DNA of 64,000 bases from Berghia stephanieae (lineage: Eukaryota > Mollusca > Gastropoda > Nudibranchia > Aeolidiidae): contig CM067443.1 of assembly GCA_034508935.3 (NCBI GenBank), positions 101,176,286 to 101,240,285 of the forward strand, given 5' to 3'. Shown here in pieces: positions 11,727 through 22,100 of this stretch (position 1 is the first letter of the stretch; each line of letters begins with the position of its first letter). Position numbers and translations under genes: made by a program. The notes beneath the pieces were generated by a model. It searched no databases. It was not told the DNA's origin and saw only the letters and a program-made list of their open reading frames with translations.

Positions 11727-14705
11727 CTGCTTGTGCTTTTTGCCAATGAGGTGATCATAAAAATTTCCTGCTGAGACCATTTGGGATGCGCAAAGCTGAC
11801 GAATGGAAAGAAAAAAAGCTTTAAAAATTTGACAAAGTAATCTGTTTTAATTCTATCAATCAAATATGAACCAGTAATGACAAGGAACTGACGGCGCTGG
11901 ATAAAATATATAGAAAATGATAAAACAGATTAAAAACGGAAAGAATTGTCCTCTTACATCGATATAGCAGGGGATTCCAGAACCTCAGTGGGTAGAGCAC
12001 TCGCTGCACACACACAAAGGGACCTAGATTGATCCCAGGGGCACTCAAGATTTCTTCTTCACCCCCCCCCCCCCCCCCTCTGTCCACCCAGCAGTAAATG
12101 GGTAGCTGGGTCTGTTAGAAAGTGTAGCAAGTAATTGCTATTGTCCGTTTCACGCTATAGAAACCGAGATAAACTCCGACTTTAGAGGTCTTGCGGCTCT
12201 GAAGGACAACTAAATATACCTAGACTGAGGATCTTCCCACTGCTGGGCATGGGGCAACATTTTCATTGCTTTCACTCAAATAGATGTAATAAACCTCTTT
12301 TCAACCGTCTATTACAAAAGTAAAAATGTTACAATAAACAGGATTTGCTCTTTCCCACACAAAAAAAATTTAAACAAAGCAATACAGACACTCCCCTCTT
12401 CCCTCTGCATAAAAAAAAATATCTAAAAATGATTTAATCAAACTAAAAAAATTCATAATCTTAATTAAATAAAAATCTGATCAATAACACCCTGAACAGA
12501 GCAATCCATATCTTTCATTGCCAGTTATAAATAACATTACAATACTAACCTTACAATAAAACTCCAATTTGGTAATATCTATCTCATGCTTCTTTTTCCT
12601 CTTTTGGGACAACCCTCGAATCCCATCCGTGCTGGCCTCCAAAAGCATCTCTTTGGTTATATTGTAATGTTCCCAATTCAAGTTTGCATTAAAGATATCA
12701 AATTCTGCAACAACAACAACAACAAGATAAATAAATAGCTGAAAATTTATTGAATAAAAGTTTTGACTTGTCATTAGAGTACCAGCTGCACTTTAGAAAT
12801 TTTATTTTTTAAAATCATTTTTAATAATAATAATAATCTATTGTATCCCAAAAAAGGAAATTTATAGTTATAATTTAGATAGTAAAATTAATAGATAATA
12901 AAAACATGTCATAAAAAATGTATATATAAACAAGGAGTGGTTTCATAGCCAGAGTTGTACTTTATATCAATCATTTCAATACTGTAAAACAGTTAAAATT
13001 GTCATTGTAAGTATTGCAAAACAAATAAATTAAGTTAATATTTACATTATTAGGTCGTAAAAAAAGAAAAAAAAATAGAAAAAAACAAAACAAAAAACCC
13101 CCCAACCTATTGCTTGACATTAAAAAGTCTAACCCTAGACGTCAGAAAGGATTTTCTGTGTCTCTCTGTCTTAGTTGAGATAGAGAAGGGGCGACCACTC
13201 CTTCTTGACATAATAACTGATATGGTCTTAGTGGTTGACGATGGTCGTTTGATATTTTATTTATTTTACTCATACAAAATTTTTCATATTAAAGATCTAA
13301 TTGTCAACATCATTTATATAGTATTTATTTTTTTAATTGATTTTATTTTGTTCTTCTCACTACTGAGCAATTGCCTCCCCAAGCTGTTATGCAAAACAAT
13401 TTCAATTACTGCTTTATAAAATAATATGCAGAGGGTTTTATCAATTCTAAACTGAGAAAGTTTTGATAATAAGTACGTCTGCACATCTTACATTCAATTA
13501 TTTTCATGTGTTCATCTCACTTGAGCCTGTCATCAATCATCACACCTAGGTACTTGTCGTGAGGAATTTGCTGGACTAATTGGTACTTTAATTTTAACGG
13601 TTCTATTGTTTCCTTCACTTTCTTAAGTCAATTACTAGCTTCTTTGTCTTGCTTATGTTAAGCTCTAGTTGATTGACATCACACTAATACACAAATCTAT
13701 CAATTTCCTGCCTAAAAGCTACTTCATTGCCATTTAAAGGTACATTCAGGTCATGACTTCTTCAGTCATTCGTGTATATTGTGAAAAACACAGGGGACAA
13801 TACACAACCTTGAGGAGCACCAGTATTTGTAGTACAGGAAGACACGTCTTGTCCTAATTGAACATTCTGTGCTCCATGAATGACGATATAACCCTAGTTA
13901 CTTAATAGCCAGTGATTCAAGAAGACACGTCTTGTCCTAATTGAACATTCTGTGCTCCATGAATGACGATATAACCCTATTTACTTAATAGTCAGTGATT
14001 CAAGAAGATACAAAATGGTCAGGAAGACACGTCTTGTCCTAATTGAACATTCTGTGCTCCATGAATGACGATATAACCCTATTTACTTAATAGTCAGTGA
14101 TTCAAGAAGATACAAAATGGTCAGGAAGACACATCTTGTCCTAATTGAACATTCTGTGCTCCATGAATGAAGATATAACCCTAGTTACTTAATAGCCAGT
14201 GATTCAAGAAGACACGTCTTGTCCTAATTGAACATTCTGTGCTCCATGAATGACGATATAACCCTATTTACTTAATAGTCAGTGATTCAAGAAGATACAA
14301 AATGGTCAGGAAGACACGTCTTGTCCTAATTGAACATTCTGTGCTCCATTAACGATGATATAACCCTATTTACTTAATAGCCAGTGATTCAAGAAGACAC
14401 GTCTTGTCCTAATTGAACATTCTGTGCTCCATGAATGCCGATATAACCCTATTTACTTAATAGCCAGTGATTCAAGAAGATACAAAATGGTCAGGACACA
14501 AAAAAAATATATTCATCTTTGACCTGGAAATGGAAATTACTTGATAGAAACTGATTATTACTAATTAAAAAAAAGACAGAGACTCAATAACTAATGGATT
14601 GATAGAATTAAATAATAAGTATATTGACAGATTACTATATTATGGAAAATATTAAACAAGACTTTTGGGATGGAAGACTTCGCTATTGTCATTTTATTCA
14701 TGTGT

Positions 14706-14739
<34 letters not shown>

Positions 14740-16183
14740 TAGGAAGGTGGAAAGGAAAAAGAGAAAAACAACAACAATAAAAAAAAAACATAAAATGAAA
14801 AAACAGAATTCAGGACAAAAAAAAAAAAACTCTCTTTAATCTCTAAAAAACAGGAAGTATTGACTGTGACCAACACAGAAGAATCAGCATAATGAGCCAG
14901 GCTACAAAAATTATGTTAATAATACTTATGAAAGGAATGAGGAGCAAGATTTCTCCAGAGATAAGTGACGAGCAGTTTGGTTTTGTTAAAGAAAAGGGTA
15001 CAGTAAATGCAATCTTTACATTGAAAACAAAAATGCAACGGTCAATCAAAAAACAAAAATCACTTTATCTATGCTTCATTGATTATTCCAAAACTTTTGA
15101 TTCAGTACAGCACGAAACGCTAATCAAAATCTTAGAAAAGATCGGTATAGACAGTAAAGACCTTCGACTTGTGAAAAACTTATATAGTGGTGTGCAAAAG
15201 TGAAGAGATGGGCCTGAAACTAAATGTTAAGAAAACTTAATGCATGGTGGTCTCAAAGAATGACAACAACACGACCTTCCACTTGTCAAGCAAAGGAGAG
15301 ACCATCAAACAAGTAAAGAAATTTAAATATCTAGGCACTATCATCACCCATGACACACGTGACAAAGAAGATATAAAACAAAGAATAGCAATATCAAAAA
15401 AACGTGTTCCATAAAATGCGACCAGTTGTGTCAAACAACAACCTAAACTTGAAGACCAGAATGAAAGTAGTAGAAAAATATGTTATATAAGTACCCTTTT
15501 ATACAGTTGTGAAACGTGGATGCTTGACAAAGAATGTACGAGGAGGTTGGAGCATTTGAGATGTGGGTGTATAGAAGAATGTTGAGGGTATCATGGACAG
15601 GCAGGTGTACGAACGAGGAAGTGTTGGAGAAGGTGAGAAAGAGAAGAATACTGAACGATAACATCAGAAAGAGGCAGTTACGGTTTCTGGGACATGTGTG
15701 GAGAAGAGACAGAATAGAAAAGTTGGTAACATCTGGGATGATCGAAGGAAAGAGAGCTAGAAGAAGACAAAGAATGACTTATCTAAATAACCTAAGAATG
15801 GCCAAATGTGACTTAAAAAGCAACACAGATTTCATGCGCACCGCAGAGGATCGTGATTCGCTGAGACAGCTGACCGGCAACGTACTCAAGAGTACAAGCC
15901 ACGATGGATGATGATGAATCTCTAAAAATGTCAAGACTATTAAAAGCTGTAGGAAGAGATAACTTCTATATGTCAAATAAAACAATTTCATAAAAAAAAA
16001 TAAAAATAAAGCAATGACTAATGAATCCCCAATCTCCCTTTTCTAACACTAACATACCCTGCCCTTTTCTAATACTAACATACCCTGTAGAAGGCTTCTT
16101 TCTTTTTCTGTCAATCCCTGTTCATCCCTCTCGTCTTCCTCTTCGTTCGTTGCCTTTTCTGTATTCATTTCTTTTGTAACTTT
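11727..16183 (-). CDS. Zinc-finger module 3
   Basis: The linker exon (16084-16183) is short and acidic (NEEEDERDEQG). The half-finger exon (12550-12704) starts EFDIFNANLNW and ends ITKLEFYCK; it has four extra codons, mostly Lys/Arg. The second half (11727-11795, 23 codons) starts LCASQMVSAGNF and ends GKKHKQ. Intron phases are identical to modules 1 and 2. The 3.4-kb intron 12704/16084 has received two RT fragments in opposite orientation and a minisatellite. Confidence 0.83.
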
Positions 16184-19100
16184 CTAGATTTCAAAATAGG
16201 AAAAATCTGAGTTAGAATTGGTTATTGACACAGAATTTACAGAACAACCCTTTACTTATCTATATGGATCAACTGCAAAATTAAATGTTAAAAAATTTAG
16301 GACTATTGAGTGTATTATTATTATCATAAGTAAAAGGACTGGGACAAAATCGCAATTTTTCAAATTATCTTTTTCATTCATAATCTTGTTAGACCAAAAT
16401 ACATCCTCCATTAAGAGTAATTGCGCACGGTATCACAATGTTGTTGACAGAATTTATGGATAAATTATTTGTAACTTACATTCTTATGCTTCTTGCCATT
16501 GAGATGATCATAGAAAGTGGCAGTTGATGTACTCTGAATATCACACAGCTGTAAAAAGAGAAAAAGTTGAAGAAAAATATTTTAAAATGTTAATTTTACA
16601 AAGAAAAGATCAAAATAGAAAAACTAAAATTCAATGGCGAGCAGAAAAAAATTAAATTAAACAAAACATTTATTTTGAATAACAAAGATTTTAGAAAACC
16701 AAAAAAAACCCCCAAAAGTATGAAAAAAACCCAACAAATCATCTCTTGGTGTTCCATACTTTGGACAAGTCTGGAATATGCCGTCAGTAGGGGTCCTCCT
16801 ATCCTTCATCACATTGCACACGCCTGTTTCTTCTGATTTGAAGATCTTGTGTGTATCAAGTTTCAAGCTAATGTGTCCTGATTGTACTCTAAAAACTATG
16901 ACCTGGTCTTTTCTAATTTGAAATTTGATAGGATCGGATAGCTCAGGTGGATCTTGAACCAGTTGGCTTTTGCTTTGGCCTTGGTGATTGACTTGATTCA
17001 TCAACTTCATCAAAGTTTTCATCTCGTGTATCCTCAGATCCCATTCTGACCAAAGTATCTGATATTTCATTTTCTACGAAGCCACAGAGATCAGGAATCC
17101 ATTGAAGTCTCACGTCTTTTGCTTTTTGATTTAGTTTCTTTAGTTCTCTGCTTCCATTGTCAATCAAGATTTAGAATGTCAAATACTTGTAAGGAACTAA
17201 TTGGCGTTGGCAAAGGATTTTGATTCCATATCTATTATTATGATGATGATGTCATACTGACAATTACACCAAGTTAATGAGGTTTTACTGACAATTACAC
17301 CAAGTTAATGAGTCTTTACTGACATAAAAATACGATGTATATTAACATCCTAATACCAAGTTAATAGGTTTTACTGACATAACAATACTATGTAAATTAA
17401 CATCCTAATCAGAGCATTTGAATCACTCCTCTATTCAACTCGTTTAAAAGACATTTTTATTTCATTAAATCATTTTGCAGTCAATCAAACCTTAAGATTG
17501 TTTGGTAACCTACCCTACAGTAAAATTGCAAGTTGAAAAGGTCAAAACATCTGTTTTCATATTTGGGTACTTTAGTCTCCAAGCTGGCTTCTGCCAACAT
17601 GCTTTCCGTGATTTCATTTGACTCCCAATCAATGTTTACATCTCTGTTATTGAAATCTGAAAAGAATAAGAAAAGTTAAGAGGCATTACAATGACATGAA
17701 ACTAAAACATAAGTAAAATGTCTGCTATACACATCAATATTATTTCATTGAGAAAATAGCCTACCAACACGCGGTAATGATAAAGCTTTTCCATTTATCT
17801 CTACATTCGACATTCACATCTCCTAAAAGTGTTGCTCCTCATTCTTTTACAAGAGAATGTTTGCTATTTTTAGACCTGTAAATGAGCTCTATAAAAACTG
17901 ACTGAGACTGAAACTGAACCTCACTGAAACTCTTCGTATCAGAAAAATCCAAAGAATCGAGATAATAGTAAACAGCAAGCTCACTTGAGCAAAACAATGA
18001 CAGAAAACTAATTTACGAGGGAATTAATTAGGCTACTTACAAATGTTTCTTATAATTAGGTACCCAATCAGTGAAGAAATGGTCAACAAGTTTGTTTACA
18101 ATGTGAGGCAATCGAGATGCGCTTGTAGCAATCATATAACTTTTGATTTGAAGGTGTCTTCATAACGCACTTCCGGCTTTCGCATTAAACATTTTCATAC
18201 TTTTAGGTTCCACCAAGTAAATGTAGTCAATTTTGGCTTAGACAAAACAGTGAAATTTATCGCTCGGCGGCTCAGTTAAAATTGGCTACCTTTGGGATCA
18301 TGACAGGTTTGGAAAGTGAAAAAATAATTTCACGAAGGCTGTGTGAAAATACAATGGGGTGTGTTCAGACACGGCAATTCTAAGAAGCGTCGCTTGCCTT
18401 GGCAATATATCCATCGTAAATATAAATGGCCCTTGAGCTATGCATAGCGCTGTAGATCATTCTTAATTACTTCACGGTCATTCGACTACGATTCATGAAT
18501 TCTTTCTTCACTTCTTTCTTTCCTTTTAAAAAATATTTGAATTTGACGAATTGATTGATTTCAGTTAATTGACTGAGAATTTACAGGTCTATATTTTGTT
18601 GAATGTTGACAGTGCAATCTGGAGATCACACAAAATCAGACAGTGCGATAGAAGTGGAAAATTAATGTCTTCATGTATTCACAAAGAATACTGGGTAATG
18701 TAAATGTTGCTGGTCGAAGCTCGAAGAAATAAATAACAAGGTGAAATTGAATGTAAGCTTCAAATTAATTACGAAAACAGATGAAACGGACGTTTTGGGT
18801 TTCCCCTTTATCAACAAAACAGGATGAATGAAACACTACAGACGAATGAGATTATAATTAAGTTTAAAACAAAAAACAGCAATACATAAACAATGCTCAC
18901 TTTCATAGTAGCTTCTCTCATAGGCCTCGTTGTCCTCTTTCTGCTTCTGCCCATCATCAGAATCATCATCATCATCATCAACGACATCATTATTATCATT
19001 TTTAACCTCTGAATCAACAAATCCGAATTCACCAAATTTTTCTTCAGGGTTCTCCTCAATGTCGACAGAACCAACGTCTTGCTCAGCTCTCTGAAATACA

Positions 19101-22100
19101 AAGATAACCCATAAAGCTGAATGTTAAGAATCCAGTTGAAAAATGTGGCACAAAAAACTTATTGGGACACACAGTAAATATAACAGCTGTGCTTTGCCTT
19201 GAGGACAGAAAATTGAACTGAGGATCAGATATTCAATCGGAAACTCCCACTCAAGATGCCGTCTTGTTCTTTGTGATTAATTAAAGACTTATGGGGAGCC
19301 TTCAGAATTAAAAAAACAAAAATTAATTCAAATATCTCATGTGATAAAACAATATCCAGACTCACCATTTTGTGCTTTTTACCAACCATATGGTCATGGA
19401 AATTTCCAGCTGAGACTGTTTGTACATCACAGAGCTAGAAAAAAAACAGAAAACAGTATTAAACTATTATCAGGGTTACTACTGATCCTCACTAGAGATT
19501 TACAAAGTCTCTTGGCGTATTGGCTGAAAGAAAGAGTCTCAGTCTCCCATAGTGGGCAGGGGGGAGGGGGTGTACATACTGTGTCTTTTATCTCATTATA
19601 TGTTTTCCAACATGCTTTCTGTCTTTATCTTGGAATGAGATTACTTGGTTTTGTCCTGGCCCTGGCCGGAGTCCTAGCTGGGAGGGAAACAGTCAAATTC
19701 ATAGTTGTTTTGGGAGATGATATCTTTTTCCTTGTAAATCATCTCTCTGTTATGTATTATTATATTTGTTATTTTGAATTTATAATGTAAGCATTTGAGT
19801 GTATTCCTCTTTGTTGGATTTTGTGCTTGTGTCCGGATGAGACTTATAGGTGATCTCAAACTAAGTACATTGGTGGTATGCTCTTGGAATTTACATCTGA
19901 TCCCTATTTGTACCCAGTTCCCCTTTGTCTTACTTTCTCTTTGGTGCTTTAATTGCAATTCTAGAACTTTTTAATATCCCATTTTCTTCCTTTTTACTGG
20001 CCCTGATATAACCTAAATGTGTTGCAAGCGCCGTAAAACCCTTAAAAACAAAAACAAACAAAACAAAGAGTGTCAGTATGTAATTTCACCTCAAAAACTA
20101 TATCATGGATAAATAACAATCATAGTTTTTGCTACCCTTGTCCATGCAAATACACAATAAAGGTTTGACACAGGCAGCTATTTCAGCTATTCCAAGAAGT
20201 ATAAACGAGAAAGAACAGAAACTAGTAAAACTTTTATTGGTTTTGAATCCTTACTTTTCTAGCACAGAAGCCAACTTTTCAGACAGCAAAAAAAAACAAA
20301 AAACGGGTTACCTATTGTCAAAATCCCTGTGCCATTTCCAATAGAATAAAAGCTCAGGTTTAAATGTTATGCCTTATGACCAGGAAGAAAAGTCAATAAC
20401 GATTTAAATCGCACACAAAGAGAAATATTTGGCAGACCCCTCCCTTTTGTGTTCACCGTAAGGACCACAGAGACTGGTTTGTTTTAGTTTTGTTTTTAAG
20501 GGTTTCACAGCATTTGAAAACAGAACTTATTCTATCATAATTATCATAACCAGTAATATTAATTATATCAAAACCTGTCATGAAAACTATTATTGCATTC
20601 AGGATTGGACACTTTTTACAATTAATTGCCAAACAAATTTGGCCCCCTTTTGTTTTCCGATTAGTATTCCTTCCATCGCTTCAGTTGTAAGCAAAAATGA
20701 TTTCATGGTTTCGTTTTTTTCCCATGCCAATGCTCAGTGGGAAGGGAATTTACTCGTAAAGAAAGTTGAGGTAATCGACAAAGATGACAGTCACATGATA
20801 CACTCATTGTTATAACTGAATAAAATAACATTTTATAACAAAGAATAAGTTTCAAGAAGTTGACACAGAAGTTGAGGAATTTTTAGATAGAGAAAGAAAA
20901 ATATCCCTGAAAATCCAAAAAGTGACAATGGAGTGGCAGTTGTTGCAATAAAGATGATGTCGTAGCAGTGGTCACGGATGTCAGAAAATACTGAGTTTAT
21001 GGTACTAAAGAAGTTTCTCTCTTTCTCTTCCTTGAAGGTCATATTGCAGTTGTTATGATGATCTTATCACGGTCATTGGCCACTACGTACTTTTCAATTT
21101 ACTCACAATAAAAAGCTGTCTAAATTTAAAAGAGAAAAAAGCAATCAAAAGTGAAAGTAAAAAATGTTTATGAATCAGCGTAGAGTGATTATCATGCATG
21201 TGGGTGTAAGATAAATATCAATTAATTCTTATCATCTACAGTGAAGTATAACAACAAGAAATACCAGGTCCATACATGAATTTTTACACTTGGCAATGTC
21301 TTTCTGAAAATGGCCCCTCTAATCAAAAATTAAAAAACAACAACAAAACATAAAGCATACCTTGCAATAGAATTCCAATTTATTAATGTCGTAGTTTCTC
21401 TTATTAGAAATGGGTTGTTTTCCAACTGATGAAGCCTCTATTAACATTCTCTTTGTTATACAAAAATGGGGCCAGTTGATGTTCATTTTCATTATGTCGA
21501 ACTCTGGTTTGTAGAAATGAGAAGCATTTTATGTTGATAAAAAGTCAATCCATGTCTCTTCAAAGTAAATCTCTATCAAACATCTTAATCCTTAAAAATT
21601 GGGGCCTGAGTTGACTGTTCACTGATATCTGGTCTTATGTCTTCAGTGACAACATAGCTGCTCTCATGATAAAAACGTGTGTACTTTTATAACCAGAAAA
21701 TAAAAGGGAGAAACTATGATAATAAGATAATCTGTTTCTCCCCTATTGCCTGACAAACCGTATAAGTCTGAGTGAAACAGAGACGATTTTGAGGAAAAAA
21801 GTTAAAAACCAGTGGGCCTTCTGTAAGATCACTTGTCATGTATGTTTAGATGAATATTCCAGCCAAATAAAGGAATGGCCATTAGTCTCTGCTGATTACA
21901 AGGATAGGGGAGGGATTAAGCTTTAATACATATACTAAAAAGTATCTTTTTTAAGGCACATGGTGCTTACATGATTAAGAAATATATAAGTGTCATAAAT
22001 CATGTAAAATATTCACATGAATCTTTTTTCAACTTTAAGCAAAAGAAGAACAAGAACAATGAAAACCAAGACTGATGAATAAAAATAAAACAAAGACATA

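Noticed and set aside
16218-16463. 81-residue plus-strand frame
   Set aside because: Lies between two firm minus-strand exons; composition is that of AT-rich intron.
18811-19101. 96-residue minus-strand frame rich in Met
   Set aside because: Wrong frame over the acidic linker exon 18901-19090, whose phase-0 frame is fixed by neighbouring exons.
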